The notes beneath the pieces are model-generated. The model saw only the letters and a list, made by a program, of their open reading frames with translations, was not told where the DNA came from and did no database searches. Positions 54,225 through 62,734 of a stretch of 64,000 nucleotides of DNA are shown here, piece after piece; the stretch's first letter is position 1, and each line of letters begins with the position of its first letter. Source of the stretch: Pseudomonas benzenivorans. Lineage in GTDB: Bacteria; Pseudomonadota; Gammaproteobacteria; Pseudomonadales; Pseudomonadaceae. The translations under genes were made by a program, and so were the position numbers. Where the stretch lies: the NCBI RefSeq assembly GCF_900100495.1, contig NZ_FNCT01000003.1, positions 354,295-418,294 on the forward strand, read 5' to 3'.

Positions 54225-55595
54225 ATGCTGAAAAAGCACACGCTGATCGCTGCCACCATCGCGCTGGCACTCTCTGCTGGCAGCGCGCTGGCAGCTGTTT
54301 CGCCGCTAGAGGCGGCCAAGCTGGGCACTAGCCTGACGCCGTTCGGTGCTGAGAAGGCCGGCAACGCCGCGGGCACCATTCCCGAGTGGACCGGCGGCAT
54401 CACCCAGGCGCCGGCTGCCTACAAGACGCCGGGCCAGCACCACCCGGACCCCTTTGCCGGCGACAAGCCGCTGTTCACCATCACCAAGGCCAACCTGGAC
54501 CAATACAAGGACCACCTGACCCCGGGCCAGGTGGCGATGTTCAACACCTATCCGAACAGCTACCAGATGCCGGTCTATCAGACCCGGCGGTCCGCGTCGG
54601 CGCCGCAATGGGTGTATGACAACACCATGAAGAATGCCACCGCCGCCAGATTGCTCGACGGCGGCAACGGCTTTTCCGATGCCTACGGCGCCATCCCGTT
54701 CCCGATTCCGCAGAATGGTGTCGAGGCCCTGTGGAACCACATCGCGCGCTACCGCGGCAGCTATATCGTGCGCCGTGCTTCGGAAGTGGCGGTGCAGCGC
54801 AATGGTTCGTACTCGCTGGTGACCTCGCAGCAGGAGGCTATGTTCAAGTACTACAACCCGCAGGGTTCGTACGCCGACCTGAACAACATCATGTTCTACT
54901 ACCTGTCCTTCACCAAGAGCCCGGCGCGCCTGGCCGGCGGTGCGGTGCTGGTGCACGAGACCCTGGATCAGGTACAGGAGCCGCGCCAGGCCTGGGGCTA
55001 CAACGCCGGCCAGCGTCGTGTGCGGCGTGCGCCGAACCTGGCGTATGACACGCCGATCGCCGCCGCGGACGGCCTGCGTACCGCCGACGACACCGACATG
55101 TTCAACGGTGCCCCGGATCGCTACGACTGGAAACTGGTGGGCAAGAAGGAAATCTACATCCCCTACAACAACTACAAAGTCACCAGCCCGGAGGTCAAGT
55201 ACAAGGACCTGCTGCAGGTAGGCCACCTGAACCCGGCGGTCACCCGCAACGAGCTGCACCGCGTATGGGTCGTCGAGGGTACCTTGAAGTCCGGCGCCCG
55301 CCACATCTACTCCAAGCGCACGCTGTTCCTCGACGAGGACAGCTGGCAGGCCGCAGTGGTCGACCAGTACGACGGCCGTGGCGAGCTGTGGCGAGTTTCG
55401 ATCGCCTACCTGAAGAACTACTACGACCTGCCGACCACCTGGTCTGCGCTGGACACCTTCCATGATCTGCAGGCGCGCCGCTATCACGTGCAGAACCTGG
55501 ACAACGAGGAGTCGAGCACCATCGACTTCAGCCAGCCGGTTCCGGACGACGGTTACTTCAAGCCGGCTGCCCTGCGCCGCCGCGGTACTCGCTAA
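54225..55595 (+). CDS. DUF1329 periplasmic protein
   Basis: This 456-residue DUF1329 protein has a clear signal peptide (1-23, ending ALA). Typical blocks are ALEAAKLG-TSLTPFGAEKAGNAAG-TIPEWTGGI, PFPIPQNGVEALWNH, YYLSFTKSPARLAGGAVLVHETL and RRAPNLAYDTP. I recall DUF1329 being placed near the LolA/LolB fold, so it may bind lipophilic ligands in the periplasm; this is family knowledge, not proven here. DUF1302 and DUF1329 genes are often paired. ATG 54225 follows ggag. A terminator follows. Confidence 0.85.
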   Translation: MLKKHTLIAATIALALSAGSALAAVSPLEAAKLGTSLTPFGAEKAGNAAGTIPEWTGGITQAPAAYKTPGQHHPDPFAGDKPLFTITKANLDQYKDHLTPGQVAMFNTYPNSYQMPVYQTRRSASAPQWVYDNTMKNATAARLLDGGNGFSDAYGAIPFPIPQNGVEALWNHIARYRGSYIVRRASEVAVQRNGSYSLVTSQQEAMFKYYNPQGSYADLNNIMFYYLSFTKSPARLAGGAVLVHETLDQVQEPRQAWGYNAGQRRVRRAPNLAYDTPIAAADGLRTADDTDMFNGAPDRYDWKLVGKKEIYIPYNNYKVTSPEVKYKDLLQVGHLNPAVTRNELHRVWVVEGTLKSGARHIYSKRTLFLDEDSWQAAVVDQYDGRGELWRVSIAYLKNYYDLPTTWSALDTFHDLQARRYHVQNLDNEESSTIDFSQPVPDDGYFKPAALRRRGTR

Positions 55596-55613
55596 TAGTT
55601 GTGTAGTCGCGCG

Positions 55614-55645
55614 CGAAGGCCGCTACAGTTGTAGCGGCCTTTTCG
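55614..55645 (+). terminator. Rho-independent terminator after the DUF1329 gene
   Basis: The stem aaggccgctac / gtagcggcctt (55616-55626 and 55631-55641) has a 4-nt loop and is followed by ttc. It suggests that the YCF48-MMPL pair is a separate transcript or is reached by read-through. Confidence 0.75.
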
Positions 55646-55792
55646 CATCAGCCCGTCGAATAAGCGGTCAATCACGCGGATCTGCCTTAACAAAACATAA
55701 CGTCATGTTGATTGTCAGGCCTTTCCAATGCTCAGTAGCATAGGCGGCCTGCTAACAGGCAGTGCCACCTATAACAACAAGGGGGAAGGTAT

Positions 55793-56887
55793 ATGAGTGA
55801 GCCCGTCATGCGGCGCACCCAGTCCGGTCATGTCGCGGGATTGTTCCGCGCCCCGGCGTTCCGCGTTTACTCGCCGCTGGCCAAAGCGCTCTCGCTGTGC
55901 AGTGTGCTGTCAGTTCTGGCTCTTGCCGCCGCGCCCCTGCAGGCGCAGGCCGCCACCGATTCCGCTCCCGGCTATGCCATCGAATCGCCGAAAGCGCAGG
56001 AAAGACTGCTGCTGGATGTCGCCAGCCTCGGCAAGCGTCTGGTCGCTGTTGGCGATCGCGGCCATATCCTCTATTCCGATGACAACGCCGCCAGTTGGAC
56101 CCAGGCCAAGGTGCCGACCCGGCAGATGCTCACCGCCCTGTTCTTCGTCGATGACCAGTATGGCTGGGCGGTTGGCCACGATGCGCAGATCCTTGCCAGC
56201 ACCGATGGCGGCGCTACCTGGGTCAAGCAGTTCGAAGACCTGGAGCGCGAGGCACCGCTGCTCGACGTCTGGTTCAAGGACCGCAACACCGGTTATGCCG
56301 TGGGCGCCTATGGTGCGCTGCTGGAAACCACCGATGGTGGGGCGAACTGGGCGGATGTCAGCGACCGTCTGGATAACCAAGATGGCTATCACCTGAACGC
56401 CATAGTCGCGGTCAAGGATTCCGGCTTGTTCATCGTTGGCGAACTGGGCGGCATGTTCCGCTCGGCCGACTGGGGGCAAACCTGGGAAACCCTCCAGGGG
56501 CCTTACGATGGCTCGTTGTTCGGCGCGCTGGGTACCCGCGAAGCCGGCACCCTGTTGGCCTATGGCCTGCGTGGCCACCTGTTCCGCTCCGCCGATTTCG
56601 GCGATAGCTGGCAGCGGATCGAGCTGAATACCCCGCATAACGGTCCGCTGGAGTTTGGCCTGGCCGACGGCAATCTACTCGCCGATGGCTCGGTCGTGGT
56701 GGTCGGGCATGGCGGCACCGTGCTGAAGAGCACCGACAACGGGCGTAACTTCAGTTTGGTCAATCGCACCGACCGGCTCTCGCTGGCCGGTGTCGCGGCA
56801 ATGGATAACGGCAACTTGATTCTGGTGGGGCAGGGCGGCGCGCATGTCGCTTCGCCGACTGGCGCCGATCTGGGCCAACAACAATAA
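55793..56887 (+). CDS. YCF48-like secreted beta-propeller protein
   Basis: This 364-residue protein has a signal sequence near 32-54 (ending LQAQA) and about six blades. Each is marked by an S/T-x-x-x-x-W or GG-x-W motif: SDDNAASWTQAK, STDGGATWVKQF, TTDGGANWADVS, SADWGQTWETLQ, SADFGDSWQRIE, STDNGRNFSLVN. Such BNR/YCF48 propellers usually mediate protein contacts (HCF136 in photosystem II assembly). Location is periplasmic or outer-surface. The next gene is the MMPL transporter 15 bp downstream, so it may serve as its partner protein. Confidence 0.88.
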   Translation: MSEPVMRRTQSGHVAGLFRAPAFRVYSPLAKALSLCSVLSVLALAAAPLQAQAATDSAPGYAIESPKAQERLLLDVASLGKRLVAVGDRGHILYSDDNAASWTQAKVPTRQMLTALFFVDDQYGWAVGHDAQILASTDGGATWVKQFEDLEREAPLLDVWFKDRNTGYAVGAYGALLETTDGGANWADVSDRLDNQDGYHLNAIVAVKDSGLFIVGELGGMFRSADWGQTWETLQGPYDGSLFGALGTREAGTLLAYGLRGHLFRSADFGDSWQRIELNTPHNGPLEFGLADGNLLADGSVVVVGHGGTVLKSTDNGRNFSLVNRTDRLSLAGVAAMDNGNLILVGQGGAHVASPTGADLGQQQ

Positions 56888-56902
56888 GCCGGGAGAGTTT
56901 GC

Positions 56903-59257
56903 ATGAGTAAGCATCAACAACAACCTGCGACTGTCTTGGAGCGGTTGATCTTCAACAACCGCCCGGCAGTGGTTCTGCTGTGCCTGTTGATCAGTATTTT
57001 CCTGTTTTACCAGGCTGCGCAGGTGCGCCCGCAAACCAGCTTCGAGAAGATGATCCCGCTGGGCCATCCGTATATCCAGAAGATGCTCGAGCACCGCAAT
57101 GACCTGTCGAACCTGGGCAACACCGTGCGTATCTCGGTGGAAGCGGTTGAAGGCGACATCTTCAGCAAGGAGTACATGGAGACGCTGCGGCAGATCAACG
57201 ACGAAGTGTTCTACATTCCCGGCGTCGATCGTTCCGGCCTGAAGTCGCTGTGGAGCCCCAGCGTGCGCTGGACCGAAGTGACCGAAGAGGGTTTTGCCGG
57301 CGGTGAAGTGATTCCGCAGACCTACGATGGCTCGTCCGACAGCCTCGAGGACCTGCGCAGCAACATCCTCAAGTCCGGGCAGATCGGCCGTCTGGTGGCG
57401 AACAACTTCAAGTCGAGCATCATCGACGTGCCGCTGCTGGAGTCGTACCCGAATCCGGAAGACCAGAGCAAGCTGATTCCCCTGGATTACCAGCAGTTCT
57501 CCCATGAGCTGGAAGAGAAGATTCGCGAGAAGTACCAGGCGCAGAATCCCAATGTGAAGGTGCACATCATCGGCTTCGCCAAGAAGGTCGGCGACCTGAT
57601 CGATGGCTTGATCGGCGTGGCATTGTTCTTCGCCGTGGCCATCGGCATCACCTTCGTCCTGTTGCTGTGGTTCACCCACTGCTTCAAGAGCTCTCTGGCG
57701 GTGGTCGTTGCGACGCTGATCGCGGTGATCTGGCAGCTCGGTCTATTGCATACCCTGGGCTTCGGTCTCGACCCGTACTCCATGCTGGTGCCGTTCCTGG
57801 TGTTCGCCATCGGTATTTCCCACGGGGTGCAGAAGATCAACGGCATCGCCATCGCGTCCAGCGAGGCGACCGATGCGTTGTCTGCCGCACGCATGGCGTT
57901 CCGCCAACTGATTATCCCCGGCCTGGTGGCGCTGCTCTCGGATGCCGTGGGCTTCGTGACCCTGCTGCTGATCGATATCGGCGTGATTCGCGAATTGGCC
58001 ATCGGCGCGTCGATGGGCGTGGCGGTGATCATCCTGACCAACCTGATCCTGCTGCCGGTGATGATCTCCTATATCGGCATCAGCAAGAAGGCGATCAAGA
58101 TCAGCCGTGAAGAGGCGGTCAAGGATCATCCGTTCTGGCGACTGATTTCCAACTTTGCCCATCCGATGGTCGCGCCGATTTCCGTGGTGGTTGCCCTGGG
58201 GGCGCTGGGCGGCGGTATCTGGTACGGCCAGAACCTGAAGATCGGGGACCTCGATCAGGGCGCGCCGGAGTTGCATCCGGACTCGCGCTACAACCTGGAC
58301 AACGACTTCGTCATCCGTAACTACTCGACCAGTTCCGATGTGCTGGTGGTGATGGTCAAGACCCAGTCGGAAGGCTGCTCGACCTATCAGACGCTGTCGG
58401 CGATGGACGAGCTGATGTGGAAGATGGAGAACACCGAGGGTGTGCAGTCGGCCATCTCGATGGTCAGCGTGTCGCGCCAGGTGATCAAGGGGATGAACGA
58501 GGGCAACCTGAAATGGGAAACCCTGTCGCGTAACCAGGATGTGCTGAATAACTCCATCGCCCGGGCCGATGGCCTGTACAACGCCGATTGCTCCCTGGCG
58601 CCGGTGCTGGTGTTCCTCAACGATCACAAGGCGGAAACCCTGGCGCGTGCGGTCAAGGTCGCCGAAGGCTTCGCCAAGGAAACCAACAAGGACGGCCTGG
58701 AGTTCATCCTCGCTGCGGGTAACGCCGGCATCGAGGCGGCTACCAACGAGGTGATCGCGCAGTCCGAGACCACCATGCTGGTCGCGGTCTATGCCGCCGT
58801 GGGCATCATGTGCCTGCTGACCTTCCGCTCGATTGCCGCCACCCTGTGCGTGATGTTGCCGCTGGTGTTGACCTCCGTGCTGGGCAACGCACTGATGGCC
58901 TACATGGGCATCGGGGTGAAGGTGGCGACCCTGCCGGTGATCGCCTTGGGCGTGGGGATCGGCGTCGACTACGGCATCTATATCTACAGCCGCCTGGAAA
59001 CCTACCTGCGTCAAGGACTGTCGCTGCAGGAGGCGTACTACGAGACCCTCAAGTCGACCGGCAAGGCCGTGCTGTTCACCGGCGTGTGCCTGGCGATCGG
59101 CGTGGCGACCTGGATCTTCTCGGCAATCAAGTTCCAGGCCGACATGGGCCTGATGCTGACCTTCATGTTCCTCTGGAACATGTTCGGCGCGATTTGGCTG
59201 CTGCCGGCGTTGGCGCGCTTCCTGATCAATCCGGAGAAGCTGCGCAACAAGGCCTGA
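56903..59257 (+). CDS. RND-superfamily MMPL transporter
   Basis: This 784-residue inner-membrane transporter has an N-terminal helix (about 14-34), a large periplasmic loop, then helices near 240-390. A second loop and C-terminal helices (about 625-770) follow. The second half has a GVGIGVDYGIYIYSRL proton-relay segment; the first half instead has FAIGISHGVQKIN, so the Asp-Tyr pair is missing there. Such transporters export lipids or hydrophobic molecules and use the proton gradient. The gene is 15 bp after the YCF48 gene and ends at a terminator. No membrane-fusion protein or outer-membrane TolC-like gene is close, so the DUF1302 barrel is a candidate partner. Confidence 0.88.
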   Translation: MSKHQQQPATVLERLIFNNRPAVVLLCLLISIFLFYQAAQVRPQTSFEKMIPLGHPYIQKMLEHRNDLSNLGNTVRISVEAVEGDIFSKEYMETLRQINDEVFYIPGVDRSGLKSLWSPSVRWTEVTEEGFAGGEVIPQTYDGSSDSLEDLRSNILKSGQIGRLVANNFKSSIIDVPLLESYPNPEDQSKLIPLDYQQFSHELEEKIREKYQAQNPNVKVHIIGFAKKVGDLIDGLIGVALFFAVAIGITFVLLLWFTHCFKSSLAVVVATLIAVIWQLGLLHTLGFGLDPYSMLVPFLVFAIGISHGVQKINGIAIASSEATDALSAARMAFRQLIIPGLVALLSDAVGFVTLLLIDIGVIRELAIGASMGVAVIILTNLILLPVMISYIGISKKAIKISREEAVKDHPFWRLISNFAHPMVAPISVVVALGALGGGIWYGQNLKIGDLDQGAPELHPDSRYNLDNDFVIRNYSTSSDVLVVMVKTQSEGCSTYQTLSAMDELMWKMENTEGVQSAISMVSVSRQVIKGMNEGNLKWETLSRNQDVLNNSIARADGLYNADCSLAPVLVFLNDHKAETLARAVKVAEGFAKETNKDGLEFILAAGNAGIEAATNEVIAQSETTMLVAVYAAVGIMCLLTFRSIAATLCVMLPLVLTSVLGNALMAYMGIGVKVATLPVIALGVGIGVDYGIYIYSRLETYLRQGLSLQEAYYETLKSTGKAVLFTGVCLAIGVATWIFSAIKFQADMGLMLTFMFLWNMFGAIWLLPALARFLINPEKLRNKA

Positions 59258-59277
59258 TCACGACGCGCCACAAGAAG

Positions 59278-59309
59278 AACCGCGGCCCTGGGCCGCGGTT
59301 TTTTTTTGT
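59278..59309. terminator. Terminator between MMPL and lapD
   Basis: The perfect stem aaccgcggccc / gggccgcggtt with a short loop is followed by eight or more T on the plus strand. It ends the MMPL transcript; reverse use for lapD is possible but lacks a T-run. Confidence 0.85.
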
Positions 59310-59350
59310 GCTTTGCCGCATTCGGTTAAGTACCCGTGGGCATCGCGCGG

Positions 59351-61303
59351 TTACTCCTGCTCCTGCCACGGCGCCGGTGCGCCGATCAGGCGCCCCATGA
59401 CGCCCTGGATGCCCAGTTCGTCGAGCACCGTCAGCTCCCCTTGGGTCTCCACCATCTCGGCAATCAGCGGCAGGTCGATGCTGTTGGTGGCACGGAAGAT
59501 CGCCTCGATGAACAGACGCTTGTCGCCTTCCCGGTCAATGGCGCGGATATAGGTGCCATCGATTTTCAGGTAGGCGAGGCCCAGGTGGGTCAGGTTGCCG
59601 ATCAGGCTGAAACGCCCGCCGAAGTGCTGCAGGCCGAGGTGGTAGCCGAGTTCGCGCACGTTCTGGCTGAGGCGCTCCAGCTCGGCCGGCGGCGGCAGAT
59701 AGCGTTCGTCAATTTCCAGGGTCATCAGCTCGGCCTGTTGTGGGTGCTGCCTGAGGATGGCGAGCATCCGCGCCAGGCTGTCCGGCTCGCGCAGGGTGGC
59801 AGCCGAGAGACTCAGGGCCAGCGGCTGCGGGTGTTGCGCAAGGTGCGCCAGGCTGTGTTCGAGCATGGCCCGGTCGAAGCGCGCGGCCCAGCCCAGGCGT
59901 TCGATCCAGGGCAGGAAGCGGCCCGCTGCAACGGCTTCGCCCTGCGGGTCGAGGAGGCGGGCGAGGACCTTGCGGTGCAGCACCCGGGTGCGCTCGCTGC
60001 AGCGCACCACCGGCTGGAAATACAGCTGTAGCTTGCCCTCGTTGAGTGCCTGGTCGATCCACTCGCGCCAGTCGTGCAGGCCGTGGCTGGGGACCGCCTG
60101 GTAGTCGTCCAGGCGTTGCCAGGGTTGACTCGGGTTGCTCTGCGCTTGCGCCAGGGCCTGGTCGGCACGGGCGATCACGCCGGGTAGCGTTTCCCCCGGC
60201 TTGAACGCGGCGATGCCCAGGTGGGCGACGGGGGTGCAATCGCTACCGCCGGTCTGGCGCAGGTTTTCCAGGCCCTCTAGCAGCGCCTCGGCCAGGCGAT
60301 CGGCATCCTCACTGGCCAGGCCGGGGGCCAGCAGACTGAATTCGCCGCCGCGGCTACGCGAGGCCAGCCAGTCGTGACTGCCCTGTCGGGCCAACAGCCG
60401 CTCGAGCAACTCGCCTATCTCGCGGATCAGCGCATCGGTGCGCTGGCCGCCGAGGCGCTGGTTGAGGCCGGCGAGGTCGTTGACCCGCAGCAGCAGCAGG
60501 TAGCCGGCGGCATTCTGCTCGGTGACGGTCAGGTGGCTGGCCAGCTTGAGCTCGAACAGGCGGCGGTTGGCCAGGCCGGTGAGGCTGTCCTGGTAGGCTT
60601 GCTCGCGCAGTTTCTCGCTGCGCGCGGCCTCTTCGGCGAATAGCTGTTTGAGCTTCTCGACCATCTGATTCATCGCCAGCACCACGCGCTTGAGTTCCGG
60701 CGTACGCGGGATGCGCGGCAGGCTGAGGAATTCGCGCCGGGAAATGGCCTGGGCCTGCTGCACCATGTTGTCCAGCGGGCGCAACTGGGTGCGCAGCAGC
60801 CAGCCGCCGAGAATCGCGCTGAGCAGGCCGCAGAGCAACAGCCAGAGCAGGCTGCCGATGGCGCTGTCCCACAGCTTGGCGATGGCGAACTGCGGGTGGC
60901 TGAACACCTCCACCCGTGCGGCCTGCTCCCAGCCACGCATGATCAAGGCGTCGCCGCCCTGGGCTTGCAGGTCGACCAGTTTGGCGAACCAGGCGGGTAC
61001 CTGGTCGCTGTCGATATCGGCCTGCCGCTCGACGATCACCCGCTCGTCCGGGATGGCGACCACGCGGATGCGGGTGAAGTAGCCGCTGTCGAAGATCGAG
61101 CTGACCATCAGTTCGATCATCGCCGGGTCGTCCACATGGGGCGTCATCGACAAGCCGAGGGCGGTGGCGGCGTCCTGGGCATGGGAGCGCAGTTGGTCGA
61201 TCAGCTGTTCGCGCGAGTTCTCCACGCCGGCGATGAAACTGCCGGTGAAGGCCACCACCAGGAACAGGCAGATGGCGAGAAATAGCTGTTTGAGTAGGGA
61301 CAT
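59351..61303 (-). CDS. lapD: c-di-GMP effector LapD
   Basis: This 650-residue inner-membrane receptor controls LapG by inside-out signalling. Two membrane helices (about 5-25 and 150-170) bracket the periplasmic output domain, which holds Trp at position 125 in MRGWEQ, the residue known to contact LapG in P. fluorescens. A HAMP segment (about 170-225) follows. The GGDEF site is degenerate (RGGEF, 318-322) and the EAL motif is KVL (445-447), as in P. fluorescens LapD, so it binds c-di-GMP without catalysis. lapG is 8 bp upstream in the same operon. No LapA-type adhesin or its LapBCE exporter is in this window. Confidence 0.94.
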   Translation of the reverse strand: MSLLKQLFLAICLFLVVAFTGSFIAGVENSREQLIDQLRSHAQDAATALGLSMTPHVDDPAMIELMVSSIFDSGYFTRIRVVAIPDERVIVERQADIDSDQVPAWFAKLVDLQAQGGDALIMRGWEQAARVEVFSHPQFAIAKLWDSAIGSLLWLLLCGLLSAILGGWLLRTQLRPLDNMVQQAQAISRREFLSLPRIPRTPELKRVVLAMNQMVEKLKQLFAEEAARSEKLREQAYQDSLTGLANRRLFELKLASHLTVTEQNAAGYLLLLRVNDLAGLNQRLGGQRTDALIREIGELLERLLARQGSHDWLASRSRGGEFSLLAPGLASEDADRLAEALLEGLENLRQTGGSDCTPVAHLGIAAFKPGETLPGVIARADQALAQAQSNPSQPWQRLDDYQAVPSHGLHDWREWIDQALNEGKLQLYFQPVVRCSERTRVLHRKVLARLLDPQGEAVAAGRFLPWIERLGWAARFDRAMLEHSLAHLAQHPQPLALSLSAATLREPDSLARMLAILRQHPQQAELMTLEIDERYLPPPAELERLSQNVRELGYHLGLQHFGGRFSLIGNLTHLGLAYLKIDGTYIRAIDREGDKRLFIEAIFRATNSIDLPLIAEMVETQGELTVLDELGIQGVMGRLIGAPAPWQEQE

Positions 61304-61311
61304 GGATCCTC

Positions 61312-62022
61312 CTAGCCTTCGCCAACGGCGAAGCCCTCCGCGCGCATCTTTTCCAATAGGTCCTGCCAGCGCGAGAGCTTCTTGGTGTCGCTCTTCTTGT
61401 GGTTCGAACCCGGCAGATACAGGCCCTCGGCGTTGAAGGCATATACCGGCAGCAGGTCTCGGCGTTGCGAGGCAGGGCGGATGTCGTTGATCAGATTGTC
61501 CAGCACCAGGGGCTCGGCGCTCGGGCTGGTGTAATAGGTCAGCACCATGTGCGCCTGGTTCAGCTTGAGGGCCTTGACGTAGGTGATGCGCAGCTTTTCG
61601 CTGGGAATGCCGAGGCGGCGCAAGGTGAAGTACTTGGCGATGGAGTAGTCCTCGCAGTCGCCCGCGCCCTTGACCAGGGCTTCGATGGGCGTCGCCCAGT
61701 AGTCGACCTGCTGCCAGACGCGGCTATCGTCGGCGAAGCGCAGCTGCCGGTTGAAGAAGCGATTGACGCTCTCCAGCCGGTCCATTTCCGCCAGTTGGGC
61801 GCCGGCCTGGGTCAGCTCGTCCCAGGCCTGGATGCGGCTCTTGGCGCCGCCGAGGCTGCCGTAGCGCTTCTCGGCGTTGCCGATGATCAGGGCGAAATTC
61901 CACTCGCCCCAGTCGGCCCAGGCACTGCCCAGCCCCAGTAGTGCGCCGAACCACAGGCCCAGCGCGAGCACCGGCCAAGGCCGAGGCGATTGCCATCCTG
62001 GTGGGCGCTGCCATGGGCGCAT
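61312..62022 (-). CDS. lapG: Periplasmic protease LapG
   Basis: This 236-residue bacterial transglutaminase-like cysteine protease (BTLCP) is 8 bp upstream of lapD. The catalytic triad is C123 (GDCEDYSIAKY), H158 (NQAHMV) and D175 (VLDNL). A signal sequence (about 12-36) directs it to the periplasm. It cleaves the adhesin N-terminus when c-di-GMP is low and LapD releases it; Ca2+ is required in the family. The start is taken as ATG 62022, because GGGAG lies 9 nt upstream. In-frame ATG 62031 and TTG 62040 are too close to that site. Confidence 0.94.
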   Translation of the reverse strand: MRPWQRPPGWQSPRPWPVLALGLWFGALLGLGSAWADWGEWNFALIIGNAEKRYGSLGGAKSRIQAWDELTQAGAQLAEMDRLESVNRFFNRQLRFADDSRVWQQVDYWATPIEALVKGAGDCEDYSIAKYFTLRRLGIPSEKLRITYVKALKLNQAHMVLTYYTSPSAEPLVLDNLINDIRPASQRRDLLPVYAFNAEGLYLPGSNHKKSDTKKLSRWQDLLEKMRAEGFAVGEG

Positions 62023-62130
62023 CTGCCACATCTCCCGCAAAGATGGCTAGAGTCTAGGCGGCGACCGGCGGCTTTGCCGTCAATGTGGTGGTGGCGCGAA
62101 TATTTCGCGCAAGGCGGCGTGGCAGATGCT

Positions 62131-62326
62131 TAACAGGCCGTTTTTAGCGTGAAAGTCGCGTAGCGATGCCATCCTTATGCCCTTCTCCCTCCGGGTGAAG
62201 GTGGCGCGCAGCGCCGGATGAGGGAAGCGGGCATGCCGCGAGAGGCTTCCATCAACCGGGGTGCCACTCGCGGCATGCCCGTTAACTCAGGATCGGCAAC
62301 GCAGGTAGTTTTTCAACGGCCGGTTA
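62131..62326. repeat. MITE-like element B with inverted ends overlapping the ybaN-like stop
   Basis: The left end is taacaggccgttttta (62131-62146). The right end on the other strand is taaccggccgttgaaa (62326-62311), matching 12 of 16 positions. The 196-bp interval is non-coding and contains repeat copy 2. The TAA stop of the downstream minus-strand gene (62324-62326) is the first triplet of the right end. Compare element A at 165-349, which also begins at a stop codon. Confidence 0.5.
62155..62284. repeat. Non-coding repeat family member, copy 2 (inverted relative to copy 1)
   Basis: 14-bp arms cgggcatgccgcga (62228-62241) and tcgcggcatgcccg (62268-62281) are identical to those of copy 1 at 44603-44654, with a 26-nt rather than 24-nt loop. 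The adjoining gatgccatccttatgcccttctcc and aaggtggcgcgcagcgcc (62162-62215) match copy 1 in reverse orientation without the 101-bp insert found there. It lies inside element B. Confidence 0.7.
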
Positions 62327-62716
62327 GGGCAGGGTCTTCTGCCTGAGGATATAGATGCTCACCAGCACCGCACTGGTCAGCATGAAGGCCCGGGCCCAGG
62401 GCAAGGGGACCAGGTAGCAGGAGAGGGCGATGCTGAGCCACATCAGGCCGATGGCATAGCCCTTGGCCCTGCGTGGAATGCCCTGGCCGTCGAGGTAGTC
62501 GCGAACCCAGGGGCCGAGCCGCGGATGCAGCACCAGCCACAGGTAGAAGCGCTTCGAGCTGCGCACGAAGCAGGCGGCGGCCAGCAGCAGGAAGGGCGTG
62601 GTCGGCAGCACCGGCAGGAAAATCCCGATCACCCCGAGCGCCACGCACAGCCAGCCCACGGCCAGCAGCGCGAAGCGGATGGCCGGGTTGCGCTTTTCCT
62701 GAATCTCGTACGCCAT
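62324..62716 (-). CDS. YbaN/DUF454 inner-membrane protein
   Basis: This 130-residue protein matches the YbaN (DUF454) family, with segments LLAVGWLCVALGVIGIFLPVLPTTPFLLLAAACFVRSSKRF (about 16-56) and the C-terminal hydrophobic run (about 90-120). Two to three transmembrane helices are expected. Function is unknown. The end of the gene joins the repeat element directly (TAA of the stop lies in its terminal inverted repeat), so the last residues could be altered. ATG 62716 has a weak site. Next gene upstream is 18 bp away. Confidence 0.85.
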   Translation of the reverse strand: MAYEIQEKRNPAIRFALLAVGWLCVALGVIGIFLPVLPTTPFLLLAAACFVRSSKRFYLWLVLHPRLGPWVRDYLDGQGIPRRAKGYAIGLMWLSIALSCYLVPLPWARAFMLTSAVLVSIYILRQKTLP

Positions 62717-62734
62717 GACGCTGGCGCGAGCTGA

